From: Utricularia gibba
Taxonomy: Eukaryota > Streptophyta > Magnoliopsida > Lamiales > Lentibulariaceae
Reading direction: 5' to 3'
Length of the DNA stretch: 64,000 nt
Assembly: GCA_002189035.1 (NCBI GenBank)
Contig: CM007990.1
Location: forward strand, 4,526,001-4,590,000
Both the position numbers and the translations under genes were made by a program. The notes under the pieces were generated by a model. It saw only the letters and a program-made list of their open reading frames with translations, did not search any database and was not told the origin of the DNA. This document shows, piece by piece, positions 23,579-34,400 of this stretch; within the stretch, counting starts at the first letter, position 1, and each line of letters starts with the position of its first letter.

Positions 23579-24642
23579 ATGGCAGAGGTATGATAGGTCA
23601 TTCAAAGGTTTGTACGAAGCAAAATGTCGCAAGAAATTGTAATCTCATGGTAGAGGATATGGCGTTTTTGCAGGAAGCTTACCAGGTGACATTGAATGTC
23701 TACGACCTAAGCCAGGGCCTGGCTAAGCAGTTGTCTATGTCACTGCTGGGGAAGCCTATTGAAGGCATATGGTAACTGCAATTCCTAACCTAGAACCAGC
23801 TCACTCACAAAAAATGTTCGCTGTGAGCTAACTTCCATTTTGAAACTTCAGGCACACAGGGGTGTCTGTATATGGTAACGAGTACTATTTTGGAGGAGGC
23901 ATTCAGGTAGATCCTGCTGGATCAACCCCATATGGAACTCCTCTCAAAATTGTTGATCTTGGGCTCACACATGTGCCAAGGGATGTCTTCGAGACGTATC
24001 TACACGAGATTGGCCCGCGCTACACGGCTGAATGCTACAGTTTGCTAACTCATAACTGCAATAATTTCAGCAATGAGGTTGCCCAGTTTCTTGTTGGTAC
24101 CTCCATTCCTGATTATATTCTTAATCTGCCGAACGAGGTCATGAGTAGCCCAATGGGAGCTCTAATGCGTGAGTCAATCACCTCTCTCTCATTGCAATTC
24201 ACACTGCACATTGCAATCCTAATGACTTGCTGAGCGTTCCCCTTTGAGTGCAGTGCCAATGATACAGCAGCTGGAGTCTACTTTAAGAGCAGGTGCTGTT
24301 CCTCGCGCCCCCCAGTTCAGCCCCTCCGCAGTCTCCCAATCTATTCACACAAGTGGCGGTTCCGCCAAGTCAACCGGTAAAACCTCAACCCCAACAGCAA
24401 ACGAAGGATCCCCTAGAAAAGATGTGCAGAATGGCAAGAGGGATGCCGTCGAAACTCCTAACTCAACCCCCGATCATGGTGCCACTAGAGATCCCCTTGG
24501 GAGAGCCCGAAGCAAGGTGCAAGAAGAGATCAGCAGCGAGTTCGCAGCACTCATGGCAACCGGGGCGTTTCGTGCTAGCGAGGCGGCAGCCATGGCCACC
24601 AAGCGAGTTATGCAGAGGTATGGCCAGCTGAGTACTGCGTAG
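23579..24642 (+). CDS. DeSI/PPPDE-family thiol isopeptidase
   Basis: Four coding exons (23579-23587, 23674-23771, 23852-24168, 24254-24642) join in phase to give 270 residues. The first coding exon holds only nine bases (Met-Ala-Glu). The PPPDE domain covers about residues 5-150 with strand VTLNVYDLSQGLA, the catalytic His37 in IWHTGVSVYG, the GGGIQ turn and the catalytic Cys105 in LTHNCNNFSNE. PPPDE proteins of the DeSI type remove SUMO (or ubiquitin) from target proteins. The C-terminal 120 residues are Ser/Pro-rich and probably disordered, with a final Ala-rich helix (EFAALMATGAFRASEAAAMA) that is also seen in plant relatives. The substrate is unknown. Confidence 0.9.
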
Positions 24643-26158
24643 AGCTGGAAGCTCTCCGACCGACATTTCTCTGAAGCTGATCATCAATCTATCATCATTT
24701 ACGGTAGTTTTTTCTGATGTGATGTGATTCATGCCGTGAATGCTTCACGGGGGTCAGACTATGTCTATGTCTTCTCCGGTTGCATCATGTGACTGTGATG
24801 TATCAAATTCAGATTCACCATTTTATAAACAAAAGGCCCATCTCCGTAGGAAAACATTTGCAAGATCTCACATGAGCTACCCCCAGTTCCTTGTCTTTCC
24901 CCCAACCACCTCATGCATTAAACGCGCGTGGTACAGTGAATGAGCGTCCATCGGAGATGAGGGGGACGCGTCCGTGACACTGAGTGGACACATCAGACAG
25001 CCAATGTGATGTCTGATTCAAATGCTTCTCCTTCTTTCTTCTGTGTTCCGCCATTTTGAACTATCTGCACTTGCACACCATACTTACAGCTATGTTTTCT
25101 CTAGTCTCTAAACTACTATTTGCCACAAAAACAAGAGAGGAAGCAACCAGCAGAACCTGTATCATATTCTTGAGGGGAAGAAGGAGATGAGATGGGCGAG
25201 GCATGTGGTTGTCCCCAATGTCTTCGCGTGTGATCCCTCCCTTATGCCACAGATCATAGAAACAAACAAAACGAGCCTGGCTCTGTTATCTTACTGGGTG
25301 TTACTTATTGTTCATTCACTTCGCTCTCGTCAAACATGAAAACTCTTTTACTAACTCGAGAGTGCGTGCCCGCATGATCCAACTACGCCAACCAGAAAAT
25401 CACCTTTTTGTAAGTTTCTTCGATTTCTGATTGTTTCGTATCTTAATGATTCATGCTGCAAAAAGACAGCCCAACTAATCTAGCGAGATTGCACGCGGAA
25501 GCCACGAATCCACATGCTGGGGATCAAGTTTAGATGCACATGGTGATCAGCGGGCAATCCACATGTTAAAACCGAAATTTCACCTGCTAATGCATGAAAA
25601 TTATTACTGTGGAGCTGAATTCAGATTTTTATGACTTTTTTGTTCACGATGCGACGTCACCGGTTCAATTATTACCGCCTGACAGCTACAGTGAGGAAAT
25701 GAAGGGGAGAAATCACAAGTCCCGAGCACAAAAGATTGATGATTACGAAATGATAGCTTTGGCTGCAGCTTTTTGTTCCGTGGACAAAAGCAAGATCCAA
25801 AGCCATTTAAATATATGTTGATGGAAGAACCACCAGGCACACCAACTGCTTCCTGACTGGCGCCCATTGCGCTCTTCTTTCTCCAGTGAAAACCCTTGAC
25901 TCAGCATACGAGAATACAGACAAGCATACTACTCCACACACAAAAAACCTTAGCCCTCTAAAACCCCATGTCCATCTCTCGGAGCTCCTGTGTTTTGCAC
26001 CTCCAAGCACGGATCTTTATTGAAAGTAAACCACACTGGTTTTGGAGTACATGGTGGAAGACACACGGGTACAAAAGAATTGCTACTGGAGGTAGAGATG
26101 GGCGAGCTTCGAGTGAAGGACCACGCAGCGAGCAGGAAAGAGTGAATGCCTTCTGGTT
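24643..26158. other. intergenic region
   Basis: This holds the 3' region of the DeSI-like gene and the 3' region of the TDIF-type CLE gene on the other strand. A 75-codon open frame at 25594-25821 (+) has no recognisable domain and I do not call it a gene. Confidence 0.55.
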
Positions 26159-26440
26159 TTACCTGTTGGCGATGGGGTTTGGTCCACTGGGCACCTCGTG
26201 AGCTCCTGCTTCGAACCGATCGCCGTCATTGCTTCTTGATGCGAAGGCGGTGCTCTTCGGGTGCAATGCGGTTGATTCCTCATGCAAGTCCCTGAAGATG
26301 ATTTCTTCCAACTCGTAGTTCTTCGGCTTCGTGGAAGCTTCCGCGGAGTCGCCGGAGGAGCTGACGAGGGCGGCGAGGAGGAGGAGGAGAAGGAGCAGAT
26401 GAAGAGTGGGGACTGAGCTCCTCCTGTGTGTTGTAGCCAT
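26159..26440 (-). CDS. CLE: CLE peptide precursor of the TDIF (CLE41/44) type
   Basis: A single exon encodes 93 residues. The N-terminus has a hydrophobic signal sequence with a run of eight leucines (LHLLLLLLLLAALVSSS). A variable linker follows. The extreme C-terminus carries the CLE motif HEVPSGPNPIAN followed by Arg and the stop. CLE41/CLE44 of Arabidopsis and TDIF of Zinnia share HEVPSGPNPISN; this dodecapeptide is made in phloem, perceived by the receptor kinase PXY/TDR, and keeps vascular cambium cells dividing while blocking xylem fate. Here residue 11 is Ala instead of Ser. The His at position 1 separates it from the Arg-type CLV3-like peptides. Start: ATG at 26440 places the signal core at the expected distance; an in-frame ATG further upstream would add a long leader. 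Confidence 0.9.
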   Translation of the reverse strand: MATTHRRSSVPTLHLLLLLLLLAALVSSSGDSAEASTKPKNYELEEIIFRDLHEESTALHPKSTAFASRSNDGDRFEAGAHEVPSGPNPIANR

Positions 26441-26807
26441 GCAATATGGGAGCCTGGAGGCGGAGATCATGAGCGTATATGAAGGAAAGGAACGGAGGGG
26501 AAAGTGGGGAAAAAATGGGTGAATAGAGAGATGGAAAGGCATGTTGTCTAACATCTCCAACAACCGTACAAAATACATGGATTCACTCTTCTCCTTTTTG
26601 CCCTTTTTCTCTTTCTTTTTTTAGTCAAAGTCTGAAATCCAAAAGGTGGTATGACCCAACTCTCCTAATCAGAAGAGTTGATGGGAATGCTTAATGCTCA
26701 CACTTGTGCAGTTTTGCAGCTCCTCATATTTGCATGTTATTGCCAATAGTTGACATAGCTCGCATTCGATTCTGTTTCAACAGGCCAAATAAATCCTTCC
26801 ACAGAAA
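26441..26807. other. promoter region of the CLE gene and 3' region of the PG18-like gene
   Basis: The left part (to about 26640) is the leader and promoter of the CLE gene; the right part is the 3' untranslated region of the next minus-strand gene. No other gene is seen. Confidence 0.5.
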
Positions 26808-27786
26808 TCAGTTTCCAGGTTCTTCATCAGCAGGATTTGATTCTTCAGATGAAGTGATGACAGGTGAGCTCCCGGAGGCCGGAGGGGAGACTGCATTTGC
26901 TAGACTGACGCCGCCGTTGAAGGTTGCCTGAACCTCTGTTGCAGGCGTCCGGAGACTTGACTGCCGTGTTCCAACGGCTTCCCTTGCAGCTTGCTCCTTA
27001 GCCCGTCGAGCTTTCTCCAGCACCTCCTCCTACAATTAGAATACCATTTGAAAATGCTTGAAAACGTGGTTCCATTTACCAGAAGTGCTTTAGACAGCAC
27101 GAATGAACACAGCATTCAAACTTACTGGCTTTTAAGCTAAGAAGGGTCATAACTTTCTTCATGGAATGAAATGTGAAGAGATGATCTTTTATACCTGAAA
27201 CTCTTGAACTTGCTTCTGTTGCTCAGCTTGGAATCTACCAATTGCGCTGAGAAGCTCACCCAAAGCCGATTCTGTGCGCTCGCTAAATGTTTCCGCTACA
27301 GCCTTCCCCAAGAAAAATGCGTCTAGGATTGTCTTGCTCCCGTTCTCACCTGAAGAAAAACCAAAGCTTTCTCTTGTCAAGTCATCATGAATCAAACAGA
27401 GACTTCCGAACCCTGTCTAAACAGTTGATGCACATCGTCAACACAAAAGGAAAATGATATGAAACGGGAAACAGCGACACGCGGCCACAACAAATACGTA
27501 CATAAATACCTAAAACCCCCAAATCAAAAGAGGAGACAGACATACCCGACTCACCAGCAGCGCTGCACCGGAAACTGAATCTCTGAGAATCGTGCAGACG
27601 GAAAGCATAGCACAACCGGCGGCCCTCTCGCCCGCCATTAGAATGACTGATTCTACGCGGAACAGAGCAGAACAACGAGAAGGATTGCGGCGATCGTGTC
27701 ATTCCCAGTCCGCCATTCACTTTAGCTTCTCCGCTACTCGAATTGGCCGGAACAGAACAACACAGCGAGAAAGAAGATCCACTCAT
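26808..27786 (-). CDS. chloroplast protein of the At4g13200 / plastoglobule PG18 family
   Basis: Three exons (27786-27555, 27349-27195, 27029-26808) join in phase to give 202 residues. The N-terminal 75 residues are rich in Ser, Arg and hydroxylated residues and look like a transit peptide. The conserved core starts GENGSKTILDAFFLGKAVAE and continues through an amphipathic helix (LGELLSAIGRFQAEQQKQ) into a charged coiled-coil stretch (EEVLEKARRAKEQAAREA). The tail is Ser/Pro/Glu-rich and probably disordered. The core matches my memory of the Arabidopsis protein At4g13200, found in plastoglobules and named PG18; its biochemical role is not settled. The family assignment is fairly firm, while the link to the PG18 name is from memory. 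Confidence 0.8.
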
Positions 27787-28344
27787 TTCAGCTTCCTTCT
27801 CCTCCACCCGAATTCCCTTCCGTCCGCTTCTCCAGAACTCTCTTGTCCGCGACAAAGCACTTGAATGATATTGGTCCATCCGAGGGCCTAAACCTTCCAA
27901 AAGACCCTTCGCTGATTTCGTGGGGACCGTCAACCCATTGGGCCTTGAGCCGGACTCAAAGCCCATCATCATAACATCCATTGATTCAGGGCCCAATAAA
28001 ACCTCTTCACAATTTTAATTTTTTTATCAATAAAGATTTTTTTTATACATTATTTGAAATTGAAATGAAGAAGAAATACCTAAATCTAATTATCTAATTT
28101 AAATCATTTATATAATTTTTCAAAACATGCAATAATCCATTCATATCGATTTAAGCTATTAAATATATTAATTTTTATATTTATATTTATTGATAGTTCA
28201 TAAATTTCAATTTTATTTAATAGTTTCGATAATGAGCATTTAATTTACTTAAATAATTTGTCATTCTTTCACAATTTCTAATGTTTTAGAATATATTAAA
28301 TAAAATTTCTATTTTAACAATCAATTTTTATGTAAAACCCATAT
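27787..28344. other. intergenic region upstream of the PG18-like gene
   Basis: This has a short promoter region followed by strongly AT-rich, non-coding DNA. It runs into the miniature LTR element at 28345. Confidence 0.5.
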
Positions 28345-28815
28345 ATCAAATATCACGACTCATTTTAGTTTTGTACGATATTATTCATTTTGATTATTTA
28401 ACTCTTATAATTTTATATTTTCTTTTATTATGAAAAAAAACTTTATACAAGATTAAAAAGATTTTTCTATTTAAACACGTCTTTTTCTTCATCTGTAATT
28501 AATATGATATATCATCATCAGTCATATGAATTTATATCCTTCTCCCCTTCTTAAAAACTAAAGGTGCTCACTAAATCTCTCAGCATCCCACTATTGATAC
28601 TAGCATCAGTTTGATTCTAATACCAAATATCACGACTCATTCTTATTTTGTAAAATACTATCTGCTTCGAACATTCAAAATTACAATTTTACATTCTATT
28701 CTTTTATAGAAAATATCTTATATAAAGTTAATAGAATCATTTTATTTAAGTATATTTTATTCTCTATCCGTAATGAATGTGGTATATCATTACAAATCCC
28801 GTGACTTATATTCTT
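28345..28815 (-). mobile_element. TRIM-like miniature LTR retrotransposon, copy 1
   Basis: Read on the minus strand, two diverged direct repeats of about 190 bases lie at 28815-28627 and 28537-28345. Both end with atgagtcgtgatattt. Directly after the first comes tggtattagaat, which matches the usual primer site for initiator tRNA-Met (tggtatcagagc) at 9 of 12 positions. A purine tract, aagaaggggagaagg (28552-28538), directly precedes the second. The internal part is about 90 bases and encodes nothing. This order of LTR, PBS, PPT and LTR is that of a terminal-repeat retrotransposon in miniature. The repeats are quite diverged, so the insertion is old. I could not define target-site duplications. 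Confidence 0.6.
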
Positions 28816-30245
28816 TCATATTAAATTAAAATTAAAATTTACATAAAGAAAATATTCGAATTTAATTAAAGTTTATTCTTGTGGGAGGGGTCGGGTCGGG
28901 GCGACATAGGGGACTGGACCCCATGTGGAAGGATAGCGCGGTTAGGCTCCATGTGGCGGGCAATTAATTGGACACAAACGTCTTGTAGGCATTGAATGCG
29001 CCTGTCTGGGGCGTAACATGGTCAACTCTGTCTCCCCACGACATCGCCCCCTGCTGCGCATGCCCAAACCCATCTTCTTCTTCCACGATCGACGCCGCCC
29101 AATCCGCATGGCGGCGCGTCTGCTGCCGGGGATGAGCCAGCCCGTCATCTCAGCGGCGGCATTGTCTCCGGGTCAACTTGGGGAGTGCCGGGCAACCGCA
29201 GTATCTGCCATTAATGGCCAGTATCTGCTGCCATCACTCGTTTGGAGAAAGGGCACATGGTGTGGCTCCACAACGCAAGTGGACAGTTAAATCAGTTGTA
29301 CGATTCCCCCATCACATGGGGTCGCCCCCCCCCCCCCCCCCCCCCCATTTAAACCCAACCGAAACAAACTACCATCATATATATTATCATCACTATTTTT
29401 TTTTGAAGATAAATAACACATTGTAATCGTATATTTGGTAAGTAACGATGTATGGTATGTGTTTAATTCATCTCACAATATCATGTTTTTCTTTTTCAAT
29501 CACATGATAAATATATATGAGATTATGCTACTACTGGATTTTCATGGACCTATGTGACTGGCTCGAAACGAGCTTAGAACCTAAATGTTGTGTGCAATCA
29601 CAATAATCATGTTTTGTAAGATATCATAAAATTTCTATTATATTAACTATGAGAGATGCCCCTTTTTAGGTAACATAAGATCATTTTCTAGACCCAACCT
29701 TCATCGTATAACCATACTTTTATGGACCAACTTGGAATAATCATGGTTTGTGGGATATGACAAGATTACTACCATACACTATATAACGTAGACCTACATA
29801 AATAAATACCTCTCTGTTTCTTTATTTTTGATTTCTCCCATGACCACATAATCAGCAAAGCACCTGGGGGGACTGGTCTTGTGAATTTCATTGCTGCAGT
29901 TGCTCATGTCTGTCGTGGAATGTTAGAATGTGGGTCGGGTTACACCATTCGGGTCTGGATGGATAATGGTGATGTATGATGGAGGCGATTAGAGGGTTCG
30001 CCGCATGGAAGATAAAAAAACACATGTATGCAATACAATTTCTCGGCCTGCGGCAACACCGTCAGCCCGACTCTGAAGGAGGGGGTCCATGGTTCGTGCT
30101 CAACTGCACAATGCCCCTCTCTTTTCGTCGTACATGTAGAGAAAAGCAGCCGATTCCCAAATCTACCCCTTCCCTCCTTTTCCTTTTCCTTGCAGATGAC
30201 TGCACATCCCCGTATATATTTATCTTTGCTGTGGTGTTGTCGTCC
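28816..30245. other. intergenic region with poly-C tract
   Basis: No gene is supported. A homopolymer of 22 C residues lies at 29325-29346. A motif of the type aataatcatg-tttgt-gatat occurs near 29602 and again near 29737. The last 270 bases probably include the promoter and leader of the DUF1677 gene, with a TATA-like gtatatattta near 30212. Confidence 0.55.
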
Positions 30246-30611
30246 ATGGACACTGAACTGGTAAAGTGCGAGTGCTGCGGGCTCAAGGAGGAGTGCACGC
30301 TGGAGTACATCGCCCAGGTGAGGGCCAAGTTCAATGGGAAGTGGCTCTGTGGGTTGTGCTCGGAGGCCGTGAGGGACGAGAAGAAGAAGCGCTCCGGCTC
30401 CGGGATGGCGGAGGCGGTCGACGCCCACATCTCCTTCTGCCAAAAGTACAAGTCCAATAATCCGGCGGTGCGAGTTGCGGACGGGATGAGACAGATCCTG
30501 AGGAGGAGATCAGGAGGCACCCCTTCTTCTTCTTCCTCCTCCTCTCCTAAAAAGTATTCAAGATCATCCAGCGATCCCCAGGCCTTCAGTGAATCCACCC
30601 ACTTTGTCTAG
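30246..30611 (+). CDS. DUF1677 family protein
   Basis: A single exon encodes 121 residues. The conserved region covers about residues 5-85. It begins VKCECCGLKEECTLEYI and continues AKFNGKWLCGLCSEAVRDE, a pattern of paired cysteines (CxCC, C, CxxC) that could bind zinc. It ends with a segment containing HISFCQKYKS and GMRQILRRRS. The C-terminal 35 residues are mostly serine with basic residues. These features define the plant-specific DUF1677 family, whose function is unknown. The ATG at 30246 sits exactly before the conserved block; the frame is open upstream, but that part is unlike the family. Codon usage is GC-rich compared with the flanks. Confidence 0.85.
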   Translation: MDTELVKCECCGLKEECTLEYIAQVRAKFNGKWLCGLCSEAVRDEKKKRSGSGMAEAVDAHISFCQKYKSNNPAVRVADGMRQILRRRSGGTPSSSSSSSPKKYSRSSSDPQAFSESTHFV

Positions 30612-31482
30612 TCACCAGGAGCGAAGAACTTTCCTGCTCCGGTTTCCTTACCTTACCCTTTCCCCATGAAAACTGGGTTTCCATGTTCATGAAGAAACAC
30701 AGGCCCTTGAGCTCGTGCGAAGAAGACAAAGTTTTACTGTATGGGATTAGGGAAGCTCTAAATGAAGTTAGGGAGTTAGGGCGAGAGGTAACAATGATTG
30801 GCTCCAACCATTTCTATCTCCACATGGATTTCTTATTCGTGGGCCCCACTTTCAAGATCGAATTAGGGCATCCTTCTATTTAAGATAATACCTCCTTACA
30901 ATTATTTAAATAGATAATCATTTCCAACGTGAATCAAGTGGGGGGCCAATTTCAAAATGGAATTTCGTAAAATAGATATTATTATTTTAATTATGTAACA
31001 CAAAAAGATAATACTCTTATTAATGGTCTACATGGAAGCAGTTACACAGTTAGAAAAGTATTCTGAAATAATGTTAATCATCAAATATAAATATTTTTTT
31101 ATTTTGGAAAAAAATAATCTACTATAATACACAAATAATCCCAAAATTCGATTTTGGAGCACATGTGTGACCTAAATTGGTAGGATACCATGGTAGGGCG
31201 ATAGGGGGGGGGGGATCATGCTTCACTAGAACGGTGAATTGGTACATAAATGCCTGTACTAGGAGGTTTAATTGTACATGGTGAAGGGTGTTGTTCTTTG
31301 TCGCGGCTCTATGGTAATGCATATGATTATACACGTGTGTGTACACAATTGGCCGGATTTTACATACCTAAAAAATGAAGCTCTAGGTGAGAAAAAGACC
31401 GTCCAGCAGGGGCTGTTCGGCGTCAACTTCCCCTCTGTCCGAGCGACCATCCCTGCAGACAAAAGGATGGGAAGGTTATGGT
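30612..31482. other. intergenic region
   Basis: This holds the 3' regions of the DUF1677 gene and of the convergent CLC-d gene. An 11-base G run lies at 31204-31214. No gene is seen. Confidence 0.6.
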
Positions 31483-34400
31483 TCATGCCCAGTTCCACAA
31501 ACTTGGTCTTGGCGGCGGATAAAATGGGTGGCGAGAGGTGGACAGAGACCTTACACTAGTGCTTTGAAGCTCCAAAGCTGGGGCGCTATCGTTGTCCTGC
31601 AAGCAGCAAGTGTTTTTTTTTTTTTTTATTGGGTTATGAAGAAGTTGCAGATACACGGCTGGATTGAGTACCTCGATCAGCAAATCCTTCCGTGAAATCA
31701 TACCGATCACACGAGAGGGGCGTGGGACGACTAGCAGATGTCTCAGGCCTAATTGCCGGAAGAGATTGTACACCTGAATGTGAGATGATGGGAGCAGATG
31801 AGAGGAGAGGAAAGAGTTGATAGTGGAATGAGGGAGGGAAGGGGGTTTGTCACCTTTGTCAGAGACATGTCCTCCGGGACTACGTAGGGAGAAGGGTTCA
31901 AAAATGGAGCCAGGTCGATGTACATTTCCAGATCATCAGGGGTAAGGCTGATGTCATCTATAGAAATCCCTTTACTGGAAACAGGCTTGACAAACTCCGT
32001 GAGATTGTGTCTGCATCGTAGAAGTTCATGTGAATAATCCTGAATGAGATAGGAAAACTATAGCTTTTAACTTTCTTTTGTACCTCATTGGTGCAGGTCC
32101 GTTTCTGGAATTAAATGGCAGTGGACTGTTTTGGAAATCCACCTTGGACTGTAAGAGAACAAGCAAGTGGCTGCAGAAAACGAGTCTCGTTGTATTGGAT
32201 GAATCATCGTATTTGCAAATCATGAAAGTAGATATGTACCAATACATAGAGAACTGACCTTCTCAAGATGAGTCCAATGACAAGCGTCTCTCCGCTTCTG
32301 GAATGATCTATTACCTGAAGAAACGAGGGAGGGAAAAACACTCGCACGGCGTCGAAACCTAAGAAATGAAAAGGAAACACTCCGTACTTACAGGAAAGCC
32401 ATTGTGATTATTGCTCCTCAGAATAGAAAGTACGTCAACGACCTTCACAACTCTGGGGAAGTAGACAACCTGCACGGCCGAGGGAAATCTCAATGCATTG
32501 GGAATTATCAAGTAGGGAAAATGTGCAACCATAATGACTTGCAAAAAGCATTTAGGTATACAAAGATCCATCTCAGCTCTCCAAAATGTAGCCAAAATTT
32601 GAAATCTAAGAGTTCTTTGTATTATCACGTACATACTAAATTAGATATACTTTTGAGATAATGAAAACTGCTGGTCGGTAATGCGCAACTAGAAAAAAAA
32701 AGGAGAAGCATAATGTTCTGCAATGGGAGAGAAACTTGCAACCAACATGCCATGATAAACCATATTTAGATGATTAAGAACCTGTTGACTTCTACAAGCC
32801 TCCTTAGCTGTCATAGTTCGCATTTGGTACTTGGGTCTGGATTCCAACAATGGGATCCCTCTTAGACGTGCTTGCTCCTCATAAAGGCCTTCATTAAAAG
32901 CGTCCCCAACAGCCTATGTCACGAATTAAATAGATTAACTGATACACAAATCAGACCAGTGAGTTTCAAACTGAACTGAGAAGGAAAAATCACACCTTGG
33001 ATAAAAGAAGAACCAGCATAATCAGAGGTAAAAACTTCAAGTTATTAGATATCTCAACCATTATGACACAAAGAGAAACAGTCATCCGCATTGATCCCCC
33101 AAGAAAAGATGCAGCGCCTAGAAGAGCATATCTGGGGTTCCAGAAGTACTAAGATGTTAAGCTCTGTGATTCAAACAAATTAATGAGAGCATTTAACACT
33201 TTATAAAGCAAGAGGACTTACGTTCCTTCTTCAATGTTCAATTTGCGATAAAAGCTGACAACAAACATGCCAACAAGCCGCCCATAAGTCGAGCCTATCA
33301 TTATTCCAGGAACAAACTGGCCAGCTGGAACAGCAGTACCAAAGGTGACTACTGCCAAGGAGTAAAACATTACCTGGAACAAAGAAGTGACATAGCATCA
33401 GTGAAGTCTAAGGTACTTATCCAGCAGAAATTAGAATTTTATCATTGTTTACGTAAGCTATGAGGCATTGGTGTTGAGTCGTGTTTCCATAATCTTCTTT
33501 GAAAAAAATAAAAGAGACGTTCAAAAGGTAGCCAACACAGTACATACAATATGAAGTAAGAACCATCCAAGGAAAAGATATAACACAGTTCGTCTGCACA
33601 AAATCATCCTAAAAAATGCATCTAAAATCCTTTGCCAAAACGATCACTGTGACAAATAGAAAATCTCATGCAGTACAGAGGGTCAGGTGATGAACCTTAG
33701 CATTACATAAAAGCGAAAAAAAGGCTTAAAGTTTCTGCTGTACCAAAAAAGTTAGCAGGCTCTGAGCACTAAATTCATGAATTGTCTTAGCACTGAACAA
33801 ATTTCTGATGGCGTCATCCTGTAAACAAATAGTGTGAGTAAGCACGGCCACACTAGAATAGAGGAAAAAAAAAAAACTCCAGAGTAAAGGCTAACCTGAG
33901 TGTTGAAGAATATTGTTGCAAGGTCATTGTACTCATTGTTGGCACAATAGAACTGTCAAAACATACTGTTAAATTCTGAATATCCAAGCAATATACGTTT
34001 CCATAAAAAAATTTAAAAAATTAGGCAGGAAGTGGACATTGCTTGCTGCAAGCTAGAAACAAAAGACTAGCTGCAACAATCCCACAAATCACATTAAACT
34101 AAAGTCGTTACAAGCAACACTAACAGCAGCAGCATCAAGTGCTAATCCAAACGAGAGACACAGAGATAGCGTGTGTATATTAGCAAGAAAAAACCAAACC
34201 AACAAAATCTTACATTGACATAATTCCCATACATCCCAGGGCGGCGTGGACATTCAATACCAGAATTAAGATCTGCTTCTGGGCATGGAGTGCATTTTCT
34301 GATAAGTGGTAACCCAAATGAAATAACTGAGGTTATCACAGAGATAGTGCACGCTTCAAGGACCTATTAATATGGGGGATGTCACAGCTTCACCCAATGA

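Noticed and set aside
25594-25821. 75-codon plus-strand frame with an ATG
   Set aside because: No family similarity, no splice or promoter signals that I can see, and AT-rich composition like its flanks.
29018-29426. Arg/Pro-rich open frames beside the poly-C tract
   Set aside because: The composition follows local GC richness and the homopolymer; no protein-like pattern.
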